From NCBI GenBank assembly GCA_963627615.1, contig CAVGBV010000001.1, positions 30,604-94,603 of the forward strand: a stretch of 64,000 nucleotides of DNA, written 5' to 3'. Shown one piece after another: positions 17,633 through 26,117 of this stretch. This DNA comes from Faecimorpha sp963627615 (GTDB taxonomy: Bacteria; Bacillota; Clostridia; Lachnospirales; Bianqueaceae). The position numbers and the translations under genes were made by a program. Each line of letters opens with the position of its first letter. Position 1 is the stretch's first letter. The notes beneath the pieces were generated by a model. That model was not told the DNA's origin. It made no database searches and saw only the letters and a list, made by a program, of their open reading frames with translations.

Positions 17633-18334
17633 GTGGTATATAATATTTTGGTGTGCGACGATGAAAAGGATATTGTCAATGCGCTGCGGATTTATCTGGA
17701 AGCGGAAGGGTATTGTGTATTTGCCGCTTATAATGGGCGGGAAGCGTTGGAGGTGCTGGCGCAGCATGAGATCCATCTGGTGCTGATGGACATCATGATG
17801 CCTGTCATGGATGGAATCGCGGCGATGGCGCAGATGCGGCAGACGTCCAATGTTCCGGTCATATTGCTGACGGCCAAAAGTGAAGATACGGATAAGGTTC
17901 TTGGGTTGAATGTGGGCGCGGATGATTATGTGACCAAACCGTTCAATCCGGTGGAGCTTCTGGCAAGGGTGCGTTCTCAGCTGCGAAGGTATATGCAGCT
18001 GGGCGGCGGGAGTGTACAGGAAAACAAGCTCGTGATTGGCGCGATTGTCATGGATGATAAGTCCAAGCAGGTCACGCTCGGCGGAGCGCCTGTCAATCTG
18101 ACGCCTCGGGAGTATGATATTCTAAAATTTTTGATGGAACATCCGGGACAGGTATTTTCTCCCCGCGAGATCTATTCCAGAGTCTGGAAGGATACGCCCT
18201 TCGGAGCGGAAAATACCGTTGCGGTGCATATCCGGCATCTGAGAGAGAAGCTGGAGATCAATCCGGCAGAGCCTCGGTACCTGAAGGTTGTATGGGGGCA
18301 GGGATATAAAATGGAAGGAAGCCGTCATACATGA
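17633..18334 (+). CDS. OmpR/VanR-type response regulator
   Basis: 233 residues from GTG 17633. The receiver has CDDEKDI at the acidic pocket, phospho-acceptor D53 in VLMDIMMPVMDG and the conserved LLTAKSE. The C-terminal winged helix ends in NTVAVHIRHLREKLE and VVWGQGYKME. It is closest in look to the VanR group, which often answers cell-envelope signals. The following kinase overlaps by 4 bp. Its regulon may include the upstream glycerophosphodiesterase. Confidence 0.92.
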   Translation: MVYNILVCDDEKDIVNALRIYLEAEGYCVFAAYNGREALEVLAQHEIHLVLMDIMMPVMDGIAAMAQMRQTSNVPVILLTAKSEDTDKVLGLNVGADDYVTKPFNPVELLARVRSQLRRYMQLGGGSVQENKLVIGAIVMDDKSKQVTLGGAPVNLTPREYDILKFLMEHPGQVFSPREIYSRVWKDTPFGAENTVAVHIRHLREKLEINPAEPRYLKVVWGQGYKMEGSRHT

Positions 18335-19935
18335 AAAAATTAACGCAAAGTTTTACGGCCAAGGTGATAGGAATCGTTCTATTTGTCCTATCTTGCTGCA
18401 TTCTGCTTGCCTGTGGAATTTTTACGTATCTGGCCGCCAAACTTGAGTTGTACAATGCGGACTGGAATGAGGTCTTTGCACAGGGCAGTGTTCCGCTGAT
18501 GACATTATATGATTATCGCTATGTGATCATTATCGGATTTTTGGTAAGCCTTGTTCTGGTCATCCTGCTTTTGATCTATCTGTTGTGCGCGGCGGGATAC
18601 CGTGCCGGTACGGACCGGCCAAGATGCAATACGGTGGACCGGATTCCTCTGGAGATCTTTCTGGCAGGGGAAGGAATCGCGTTTATCGGGTTATGGATCA
18701 CTTTGGATTCGATATTGTCGGTTGGTTCTATACCGATGGATTTGACGCTGGGCGCGGTGGGTTATATTTTGCTGGTCCTGTGTGCGCTGCTTCTGGCCAT
18801 GAGCATCGCGACCCGCTGCAAGACACATACCTTCTGGAAAAATACACTGGCATGGAGAGTTTTACGTTTGGTCCGCCGGCTGTTTTATTGTATTCCCACA
18901 GTGTGGAAGGGAGTTCTTATACTTCTGGCGTTGTGGCTGCAGCAGATGATTGTGATCATGATCGATCTGAACCGGAGTATATGGTTCCTGATGGTCTTGG
19001 TGGAGGGAGTTGTTATCTTTGTAGCGGCTGTGTTTGCCATGTATCAGATGCAGAAGCTTCAGGAAGCGGGAGAGGAGATCGCAAGAGGCAATCTGCAGTA
19101 TCAGATCGACACGTCAAAGATGTTCGGCGCCCTTAAACGTCACGGCGATAATCTGAACAATATTGGTCAGGGGATTGCCAAGGCAGTAGAGCAGAAGATG
19201 AAGAGCGAACGCTTCAAGACGGAACTGATTACCAATGTATCCCATGATATCAAGACGCCACTGACATCCATCATCAATTATGTGGATCTGCTGAAAAAGG
19301 AGGAGCTTCCGAATGAGACGGCCAGAGAGTATCTGGAAGTGCTGGACCGACAGTCCGCCAGATTGAAGAAACTGACAGAGGATCTGGTAGAAGCCTCCAA
19401 GGCGTCCACCGGCAATCTGCCGGTCAATGAGGTGCCGACCGAGGTGGGCATGATGCTGGAGCAGGCAGTCGGCGAGTATGATGAGCGCCTGCGGGCCAGT
19501 CAGTTGGAGACGGTGATGGATGGAATCGATCAGGAGGCGTATATTCTGGCGGACGGAAGACTACTGTGGCGGGTTTTGGACAATATGATGAGCAATACCT
19601 GTAAATACGCGATGCCCGGAACCAGATTCTATGTGACTATGAAGCCGGAGAAAAAGGAAGTCCGGATCATCCTGCGTAATATTTCCAAGTATCCGCTGAA
19701 TGTATCGAGTGAAGAACTGATGCACCGGTTTGTGCGGGGGGACGCAAGCAGAACGACAGAGGGAAGCGGATTAGGCCTGTCTATCGCGCAGAGCCTGACT
19801 CAGCTCCAAAAAGGAACCTTACAGATCAGCGTGGATGGAGATCTGTTTAAGGCGGAGCTCGTATTCCCGAGAATTTATGTTCAGAAGCCGGCGGATGAAG
19901 CAAAAAAAGATGAGTCCCGCCTTGCGGAAGCATAG
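18331..19935 (+). CDS. Sensor histidine kinase (VanS-like)
   Basis: 534 residues, ATG overlapping the regulator's stop. Several hydrophobic segments occur in the first ~240 residues (near 10-30, 60-85, 105-125, 140-160 and 195-240), more than a simple two-helix sensor. A HAMP-like stretch then leads to HisKA with NVSHDIKTPLTSIINYVDLL. The HATPase domain has NMMSNTCKYA and GSGLGLSIAQSL. The multi-helix input domain suggests sensing within or near the membrane. A promoter for galactokinase appears to lie inside its last codons. Confidence 0.9.
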   Translation: MKKLTQSFTAKVIGIVLFVLSCCILLACGIFTYLAAKLELYNADWNEVFAQGSVPLMTLYDYRYVIIIGFLVSLVLVILLLIYLLCAAGYRAGTDRPRCNTVDRIPLEIFLAGEGIAFIGLWITLDSILSVGSIPMDLTLGAVGYILLVLCALLLAMSIATRCKTHTFWKNTLAWRVLRLVRRLFYCIPTVWKGVLILLALWLQQMIVIMIDLNRSIWFLMVLVEGVVIFVAAVFAMYQMQKLQEAGEEIARGNLQYQIDTSKMFGALKRHGDNLNNIGQGIAKAVEQKMKSERFKTELITNVSHDIKTPLTSIINYVDLLKKEELPNETAREYLEVLDRQSARLKKLTEDLVEASKASTGNLPVNEVPTEVGMMLEQAVGEYDERLRASQLETVMDGIDQEAYILADGRLLWRVLDNMMSNTCKYAMPGTRFYVTMKPEKKEVRIILRNISKYPLNVSSEELMHRFVRGDASRTTEGSGLGLSIAQSLTQLQKGTLQISVDGDLFKAELVFPRIYVQKPADEAKKDESRLAEA

Positions 19936-19950
19936 GAAATAGTGTATAAT
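19922..19950 (+). promoter_or_regulatory. Possible sigma-A promoter for galK
   Basis: TTGCGG (19922-19927), 17-bp spacer, TATAAT (19945-19950). It overlaps the end of the kinase gene and lies 37 bp before the galK start. Confidence 0.45.
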
Positions 19951-19986
19951 AAGGGCAAAATAAAACGATTTTGGGAGGAGCAGGGA

Positions 19987-21150
19987 ATGGAAAAGCTTTT
20001 GCAGGAGTTTGCAGGAGTTTTTGGCGATCATGAAGGGGTATGCTGTTATTTCGCACCGGGCCGTGTCAATCTGATCGGCGAGCATACGGATTATAACGGC
20101 GGTCATGTTTTTCCGTGCGCGCTTACGATCGGGACCTATGCAGCGGTAAGACCGAATGAACGGAGAAGTCTGCGATTGTATTCTGCCAATTTTGCACAGC
20201 AGGGCGTGCGAGAGATCCCGTTGGGCGAGATGGTGTACCGTGCGGAAGATAACTGGTGCAATTATCCGAAAGGGATTGTCTGGGCTTTTGCGCAGCGGGG
20301 GATGCATCTGACGCATGGGCTGGATATCGTCTATTGGGGCAACATCCCGAACGGTTCCGGACTGTCCTCTTCCGCGTCAATCGAAGTGTTGACCGGCAAG
20401 ATCCTGTTGGATCAGTATGGCTGGGAGATGACCGGCGTAGACCTGGCGCTCCTCGCGCAGAAGGCCGAGAATCAGTTTAATGGCGTAAATTGCGGAATCA
20501 TGGATCAGTTCGCCATAGCGATGGGCAAGAAGGACCACGCGATCTTCCTGGATACGGCAGTGCTGGAATACCAATATGTGCCGATTCAGATGGAAGGGGT
20601 ACGGCTGGTGATCGCATGCAGCAACAAGAAGCGTGGATTGGCGGATTCCAAGTATAATGAGAGGCGTTCAGAGTGTGAGGCCGCACTGGCGCAGCTTCAG
20701 AAGGTGCGTCCGCTGGAGAGTTTAGGACAGCTCACAACAGAAGAGTTTGAAGCGTTGGCCGATCGGATCGATAATCCGGTTCAGAGACGCCGGGCGCGTC
20801 ATGCGGTTACGGAGAATCAGCGTACGATCGAGGCAGTATCTGCCTTGCAAAGCGGAAATCTGACGAGATTCGGCGAGCTGATGAACGCATCGCATGTTTC
20901 CCTTCGGGATGATTATGAGGTTACTGGGATTGAGCTGGATACGTTGGCGGAAAATGCGTGGAAGCAGCCGGGCGTAATTGGTTCCCGGATGACCGGCGCA
21001 GGATTTGGCGGATGTACCGTCAGCCTGGTGCAGGCGGAGTATGTGGATGCCTTTATACAAAATGTAGGCAAGGCCTATCAGGAACGGATCGGCTACGCGG
21101 CGGATTTCTATGCCGTCTCGGTCGGAGACGGACCGGAGAGGCTGTCATAA
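19987..21150 (+). CDS. galK: Galactokinase
   Basis: 387 residues from ATG 19987 (GGGAGGAGCAGGGA upstream); a longer frame from 19942 lacks a ribosome site. The galactokinase signature GRVNLIGEHTDYNGG lies at 25-39. The GHMP ATP motif is NGSGLSSSASIEV and the catalytic Asp region CGIMDQFAI. The C-terminal glycine motif is GSRMTGAGFGGCTVS. The enzyme converts galactose to galactose-1-phosphate, the entry to the Leloir pathway. No other gal genes are adjacent. The next gene starts 29 bp on. Confidence 0.96.
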   Translation: MEKLLQEFAGVFGDHEGVCCYFAPGRVNLIGEHTDYNGGHVFPCALTIGTYAAVRPNERRSLRLYSANFAQQGVREIPLGEMVYRAEDNWCNYPKGIVWAFAQRGMHLTHGLDIVYWGNIPNGSGLSSSASIEVLTGKILLDQYGWEMTGVDLALLAQKAENQFNGVNCGIMDQFAIAMGKKDHAIFLDTAVLEYQYVPIQMEGVRLVIACSNKKRGLADSKYNERRSECEAALAQLQKVRPLESLGQLTTEEFEALADRIDNPVQRRRARHAVTENQRTIEAVSALQSGNLTRFGELMNASHVSLRDDYEVTGIELDTLAENAWKQPGVIGSRMTGAGFGGCTVSLVQAEYVDAFIQNVGKAYQERIGYAADFYAVSVGDGPERLS

Positions 21151-21179
21151 AAACATCAGAAAAAGAGGAGGAGTAAGAG

Positions 21180-22523
21180 ATGGGAAAGAAGACTTTGTGG
21201 GAGACCTATACGCAGGAACAGAGAGCGGAGCTGGATGTTTTCTGCGAGGGCTATAAGGATCATCTGTCTCACTGCAAGACGGAAAGAGAATGCGTCGCGG
21301 ACATGATTGCCCGCGCGGAGAAGTACGGCTATCAGGATCTGGACCAGCTGACAGCGGCAGGCACGGCGCTCAAGGCAGGCGATAAGGTGTATGCCTCCAA
21401 CCGCGGCAAGATGCTGGTGCTGGTACAGGTCGGCAAAAAGCCGATAGAGCAGGGTGTGAATATTCTGGGAGCGCATATCGACTCTCCGAGACTGGATCTG
21501 AAGCCCAATCCGCTGTATGAAGATTCCGGACTGGCTATGCTGAAGACACATTATTACGGCGGTATCAAAAAGTTTCAGTGGGTCGCGCTGCCGTTGGCAT
21601 TGCACGGCGTTGTAGCCAAGAAGGACGGTACGGTGGAGAAGATCGTACTGGGAGAGGATCCGACGGATCCGGTACTGGGAATCTCGGACATCCTGCCGCA
21701 TCTGGGTAAGGATCAGGCAGTCAAGCCGATGGGCGAGGCTTTTACCGGTGAGGACCTGAATGTTTGCGTCGGCAGCATTCCGGAGAAGGAAGCCGATGGC
21801 GAAGCGGTTAAAAAGCATGTGTTGGCGCTTCTGAAGGAAAAGTACGGAATGGAAGAAGACGATTTTCTGTCCTCTGAGCTGGAGATTGTTCCGGCAGGAG
21901 CGGCAAGAGATTATGGCCTGGATCGGAGCATGATCCTAGGCTATGGCCATGATGACAGAATCTGTGCTTATACGTCCTTTATGGCGATGATGGATTGTCC
22001 GGAAGCGGATCGTACGCTGGTCACCGTTCTGACGGATAAGGAAGAGATCGGCAGCGTAGGCGCGACAGGTATGCATTCCCGCTTCTTTGAGAATGTGATG
22101 GCGGAAGTAATGGAGTTGACGGGAGATTATTCCGATCTGAAGCTGCGCCGTGCCATGGCTGCTTCCAAGATGCTGTCTTCTGACGTATCTGCGAATAACA
22201 CCCCGTTCTTTGGAATGGGACCGGCATTCTTCAAGTATACGGGTTCCCGCGGTAAGAGCGGTTCCAACGACGCTTCCGCAGAGTACATTGCGCAGCTGCG
22301 TCAGCTGTTCGATCAGGAGAATATCGCTTTCCAGCTGGGTGAGCTGGGTAAGGTGGACCAGGGCGGCGGCGGAACGATCGCTTATATTCCGGCACAGCTC
22401 GCGATGGATGTTATCGATATGGGAATTCCGCTGCACAGCATGCATGCTCCCTTCGAGATCGCGTCCAAGGCGGATATCTATGAAGCGTACCGGGCCTATA
22501 AGGTCTTTTTGAATAATTTATAA
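21180..22523 (+). CDS. M18 family aminopeptidase
   Basis: 447 residues. Metal-binding blocks typical of M18 are AHIDSPRLDLKPNP, GHDDRICAYTSF, TDKEEIGSVGATGM and the C-terminal MGIPLHSMHAPFEIASKAD. It is a cytoplasmic dodecameric metallo-aminopeptidase in characterised members, usually favouring acidic or neutral N-terminal residues. GAGGAGTAAGAG precedes the ATG. A hairpin follows the stop. Confidence 0.95.
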   Translation: MGKKTLWETYTQEQRAELDVFCEGYKDHLSHCKTERECVADMIARAEKYGYQDLDQLTAAGTALKAGDKVYASNRGKMLVLVQVGKKPIEQGVNILGAHIDSPRLDLKPNPLYEDSGLAMLKTHYYGGIKKFQWVALPLALHGVVAKKDGTVEKIVLGEDPTDPVLGISDILPHLGKDQAVKPMGEAFTGEDLNVCVGSIPEKEADGEAVKKHVLALLKEKYGMEEDDFLSSELEIVPAGAARDYGLDRSMILGYGHDDRICAYTSFMAMMDCPEADRTLVTVLTDKEEIGSVGATGMHSRFFENVMAEVMELTGDYSDLKLRRAMAASKMLSSDVSANNTPFFGMGPAFFKYTGSRGKSGSNDASAEYIAQLRQLFDQENIAFQLGELGKVDQGGGGTIAYIPAQLAMDVIDMGIPLHSMHAPFEIASKADIYEAYRAYKVFLNNL

Positions 22524-22542
22524 GAGACGATACAGAATGATG

Positions 22543-22575
22543 ATCTGACGGGAAGTCTGACGCCCGTCAGATTTT
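22543..22575 (+). terminator. Probable terminator after the M18 peptidase
   Basis: ATCTGACGGG (22543-22552) pairs with CCCGTCAGAT (22563-22572), followed by a short TTTT. The T tract is weak. Confidence 0.55.
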
Positions 22576-22617
22576 CTGTCTGGTCTTCTGACAGAGTGAA
22601 AGAACGAGGAGATTCTT

Positions 22618-23845
22618 ATGAACAAGAAAAACTTGAAGATGCGGCCAGTCAGCGGCGAGTACATGGAACAGTACAATGCCCTGCTGCGATATGTATTTCA
22701 GGTGACAGAACATGAGCTGAGTTCGATCGGATGGCAGGAAAAAGAAATCATCCGCGCCAAATATCCCACAATGGAAAAAGCGGATGTGCTTGGATGGTTT
22801 GACGGCGATATGCTGGTTTCGCAGGTAGCGGTTTACCCAATGCAGATTCAGGTCTTCGGCAAACAGTATGCGATGGGCGGACTTACCGGGGTGGGAACCT
22901 ATCCGGAATACTCCAATATGGGCCTGATGCACAAGCTGTTGGAGCAGGTCCTAAAAAACATGCGGGAAAAAGGTCAGTATATCAGCTATTTATATCCATA
23001 CTCGATCCCATACTATCGGAGAAAGGGGTGGGAGTTGATATCCGATAAAATCTCCTATGAGATTAAGGATTATCAGCTGCCTAAAAGCCGGCAGGTTGCC
23101 GGAAGTGTGCGCCGGGTGAAAATCGACAGTGATGAATTGAAAAAGACCTATGCCAGATACGCGGCACATACGCATGGGGCGATTATCCGGGATGAGCTGG
23201 CGTGGAACGAGTATTGGCTCTGGGACAATGACGACATCATGGGGGCGATTTATTATAACGAAAACGATGAGCCGGACGGATATCTGATTTATTGGATTGA
23301 GAACGATGTGTTTTACATTAAGGATATGATATTTAATAATGAGGAAGCCCGTACCGGCTTGTGGAACTTTGTTTCCGCCCATTTTTCCATGATTGATAAG
23401 GTGGAGGGCAACACTTATACAGATGAACCTCTGGCCTTTTTGTTTGAGGATGCCAGCATCAAAGAGGTAATTTCCCCTTATTATATGGGAAGAATTGTGG
23501 ACTTTACAGCATTTATCGCGGACTATCCGTTCAAGGCAGACGGGACGGACCGTGAATGGCGTTTCTCTATGACNNNNNNNNNNCTCTATGACAGATCCGA
23601 TTATGGAATGCAATCAGGGCTCCTTTTTGCTGAAGATCTCCAAGGACGGAAAAGGAGAGGCGATGAAGATCTCGGAACAATGCGCGGACAAAATCAACAT
23701 CCAGACGATGACAACGATGCTGATGGGGTACAAGCGTCCGGATTACCTCTCCAAAATAGGGAGGATACAGGCAAGCGGGGAAACGATCGATATGCTGGAA
23801 GACGCGATCGAGCAGCAAACACCGTATATTTCGGACTATTTTTAA
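22618..23845 (+). CDS. Eis-like GNAT acetyltransferase with sterol-carrier-like C-terminal domain, split by an assembly gap
   Basis: The N-terminal GNAT domain (MRPVSGEYMEQYNALLRYVF, then GGLTGVGTYPEYSNMGL as the acetyl-CoA loop) and a central GNAT-like domain precede the gap at 23574-23583. The nominal frame after the gap is nonsense. The correct continuation is another frame, starting TDPIMECNQGSFLLKISKDG and ending at 23845. CTCTATGAC is duplicated at both contig ends; removing it and the N (19 nt) joins RFSMTDPIMECNQ cleanly. The intact product would be about 402 residues with an SCP2-like tail, as in Eis proteins that acetylate amines. Confidence 0.85.
23574..23583. other. Assembly gap 2 (10 N) with duplicated flank
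   Basis: CTCTATGAC occurs at 23565-23573 and 23584-23592. Merging the overlap removes 19 nt and repairs the reading frame of the surrounding acetyltransferase. Confidence 0.9.
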
Positions 23846-23901
23846 AGGACTTTTTGTAAATCAGATACTACAAAAGCTCTTAAAATCCCTGAAAAAAAGG
23901 G

Positions 23902-23930
23902 TTGACAGGATACTAACGCGGTGATATACT
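23902..23930 (+). promoter_or_regulatory. Strong sigma-A promoter of a small RNA or leader
   Basis: TTGACA (23902-23907), 17-bp spacer, TATACT (23925-23930). It is the best-matched promoter of this region and lies 131 bp before the next start codon. Confidence 0.8.
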
Positions 23931-23936
23931 AAACTT

Positions 23937-24043
23937 GTCTTCTATCGCGATGCGATAGAATTGCTCACCTCGTTTTAATAAGAATCCCCGTTTCTTATTA
24001 AACCATTTTTACCGGCGGTCTTATTAGACAGCCGGTCTTTTTT
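23937..24043 (+). ncRNA. Candidate ~107-nt small RNA with three hairpins
   Basis: Downstream of a strong promoter the sequence folds into three successive stems. Hairpin 1 is TCTATCGC (23941-23948) with GCGATAGA (23952-23959). Hairpin 2 is TTAATAAGAA (23975-23984) with TTCTTATTAA (23992-24001), with a loop TCCCCGT. Hairpin 3 is a terminator, ACCGGC (24011-24016) with GCCGGT (24031-24036), plus inner GTCT/AGAC and a T6 run. Between stems 1 and 2 lies unpaired CTCACCTCG. The C-rich single-stranded segments could pair with Shine-Dalgarno sequences. No ORF is apparent. It could instead be a terminated leader of the AraC gene. Confidence 0.6.
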
Positions 24044-24060
24044 ATAAGAGAGGTATATGT

Positions 24061-24978
24061 GTGGAAGAAAAAAGCGTGACATTTCCGGATAATAATTATG
24101 TGTACAGAGATGCTCAGGGCGTAGAGGTTTCCTTTACACAGCGCAATGGTTCGTATACCATGTCGGAGCAGCATTTCCATGATTATTATGAGGTATATTA
24201 TCTATTGGGGGGAAGCAGGTATTACTTTATTAAGGACAATACCTATTATATCAAAGCAGGAGATCTGGTGCTGCTGGATAAAAAAGAACTGCACCGTACG
24301 CTGGAGACCCTTGAAAAATCTCACCATCGGGTATTGATCAATGTGCGGGATACGATGATATCGGATCCGGATGGGAACTATCCCGCTTTTTTAGAGGAGA
24401 TGTTCAGCAGCGGCAGCATGATTTTGTCTTTTAGCGGACCCAACAAGGAGTATATGGATGATCTGGTGGGCCGAATCTATGCGGAGATCCGCCAGAAGGA
24501 TCCTGGTTATGAGCTGCAGGTCAAGGCTTATATCATGGAGCTTCTGGTCTTTGCCAGAAGACATCGGGAAGAATGGCGCAAGGACGCGGAGGAGACGCTG
24601 AAGCAGGCCAACAAGAGAATTTTTGATGTGCTAAGCTATATCAATTCGCATTATATGGAGCATCTTTCGCTGGAGACGGTAGCACAGCAGTTTTTTATCA
24701 GTAAGTTTTATTTAAGTCATGCTTTTAAGGATGTAACCGGGTTTACTTTTGTAGAATATCTGAACAATGTGCGGGTACGCGAAGCACAGCGCTTCTTAAG
24801 CAGGACCAATTATTCCGTATCGGAAATCGCGGAGAAGGTCGGTTTTGGAACAGTTACGCATTTTGGCAGGGTATTTCATAAAATTTCAGGCGTCACGCCG
24901 GTCGGGTACCGGAAACAGGAGCGTATCTATGATGCGCAGGAGCGGCGGGAACATAAGAGGAGGAGCAGAGAGGTATGA
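24061..24978 (+). CDS. AraC family transcriptional regulator
   Basis: 305 residues from GTG 24061 (AGAGAGG 8 bp upstream). An N-terminal cupin-like sensor domain (HFHDYYEVYYLLGG, YYIKAGDLVLLDKKELHRT) is followed by a C-terminal double helix-turn-helix (about 190-290). The latter contains ISKFYLSHAFKDVTG and YSVSEIAEKVGFGTVTHFGRVF. This architecture is typical for sugar-responsive activators. It overlaps the downstream M42 peptidase by 4 bp. The terminator directly upstream means expression may depend on read-through or an unseen promoter. Confidence 0.92.
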   Translation: MEEKSVTFPDNNYVYRDAQGVEVSFTQRNGSYTMSEQHFHDYYEVYYLLGGSRYYFIKDNTYYIKAGDLVLLDKKELHRTLETLEKSHHRVLINVRDTMISDPDGNYPAFLEEMFSSGSMILSFSGPNKEYMDDLVGRIYAEIRQKDPGYELQVKAYIMELLVFARRHREEWRKDAEETLKQANKRIFDVLSYINSHYMEHLSLETVAQQFFISKFYLSHAFKDVTGFTFVEYLNNVRVREAQRFLSRTNYSVSEIAEKVGFGTVTHFGRVFHKISGVTPVGYRKQERIYDAQERREHKRRSREV

Positions 24979-26048
24979 ATCAGGAACAGCTGCGATGGAT
25001 GGAGAGATTGTCCAATGCGTTTGGCCCATCCGGTTTTGAGGACGATGTCATTGCGGTGGCACGGGAATACGCGGAGCCATTTGCCGAGGTGCATGAGGAT
25101 AATATGCGGAATCTGTATATCACACGGCGGAAAAATACCGGAGACCGTCCGGTTGTGATGCTGGATGCCCATAGTGATGAGGTAGGGTTTATCGTGCAGT
25201 TTATCAAGCCGAACGGCACACTGCAGTTTTTGCAGCTGGGCAGTTGGAATGAGTTTTCTGTGCCGGGAACCAAGGTATATGTGAAAAATGATCTGGGAGA
25301 GTATATTCCAGGGATTGTCGCAGCTAAGCCGGTTCACTTTATGACTGAAGAGGAACGGAACAAGCCCATGCATACAGCGGATATGGTGATCGATATCGGT
25401 GCGGTTTCCGCACAGGAGACAAAGGAGGTCTTTCATATCAGCGTAGGAGCCCCAGTCGCGCCCGCAGTGCGGTTTGAAGCAGACGAAAAGCGGGGGATCA
25501 TGATGGGCAAGGCTTTTGACTGCCGTGTCGGGTGTCTGGCACTGCTTCGCTCTATGGAAGAACTTGCTGAGGCCGATCTGGATGTCGATGTCGTGGGCGT
25601 TTTATCCAGTCAGGAGGAGGTCGGCGGACGCGGCGCCCGGGTAGCGGGAAGAACGATAGATCCTGCCCTTACGGTTGGATTTGAAGGATGCCCGGCGGAT
25701 GATACCTTTACGCCGGAATACGCGGTTCAGTCCGCGATGAAGAAGGGACCGATGATTCGGCTGATGGATGTATCCATGATCACGCATCCGAGATTTGCGA
25801 AATTCGCACTGAATGTATGCAGTGAAAAAGAGATCCCCATGCAGGTGGCCGTGCGCTGCGGCGGCGGTACCAACGGCGGTGTATATCATTCGATGCAGCG
25901 GGGAATTCCGTCGATCACGGTATCGATTCCAAGCCGTTATGCACACACTCCACAGGGATTTGCGGCAATGGAGGATGTGGATCACGCCGTGCGCGCGGCA
26001 GTAGAGATTGTTAAGGCGGTCAATGAGGATGTAATAAAGAGCCTGTAA
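24975..26048 (+). CDS. M42 family metallopeptidase
   Basis: 357 residues. GPSGFEDDVIAVAREY at the N terminus, metal ligands in DAHSDEVGFIVQ, FDCRVGCLALL, SSQEEVGGRGARVAG and SRYAHTPQGFAAMED match the M42 (glutamyl aminopeptidase/tetrahedral peptidase) family. These cytosolic enzymes trim peptides; some were misannotated as endoglucanases. Start overlaps the AraC stop by 4 bp. Confidence 0.93.
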   Translation: MNQEQLRWMERLSNAFGPSGFEDDVIAVAREYAEPFAEVHEDNMRNLYITRRKNTGDRPVVMLDAHSDEVGFIVQFIKPNGTLQFLQLGSWNEFSVPGTKVYVKNDLGEYIPGIVAAKPVHFMTEEERNKPMHTADMVIDIGAVSAQETKEVFHISVGAPVAPAVRFEADEKRGIMMGKAFDCRVGCLALLRSMEELAEADLDVDVVGVLSSQEEVGGRGARVAGRTIDPALTVGFEGCPADDTFTPEYAVQSAMKKGPMIRLMDVSMITHPRFAKFALNVCSEKEIPMQVAVRCGGGTNGGVYHSMQRGIPSITVSIPSRYAHTPQGFAAMEDVDHAVRAAVEIVKAVNEDVIKSL

Positions 26049-26060
26049 GGGTGGGATAGA

Positions 26061-26109
26061 AAAAAGATCCGTCGAGATTTCCCGGATAGGGAATTCGACG
26101 GATCTTTTT
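26061..26109. terminator. Bidirectional terminator between convergent units
   Basis: Perfect 15-bp arms, AAAAAGATCCGTCGA (26061-26075) and TCGACGGATCTTTTT (26095-26109). It serves the M42 peptidase on the plus strand and the Gfo/Idh operon on the minus strand. Confidence 0.9.
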
Positions 26110-26117
26110 GATTGGAG

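Noticed and set aside
19999..20018. Tandem GCAGGAGTTT duplication at the start of galK
   Set aside because: It encodes a normal LLQEFAGVFG stretch of galactokinase and shows no sign of a regulatory repeat.
26077..26094. ATTTCCCGG...GGAAT resembling a Noc-binding site
   Set aside because: It is the loop region of a terminator, and the spacing does not match ATTTCCCGGGAAAT.
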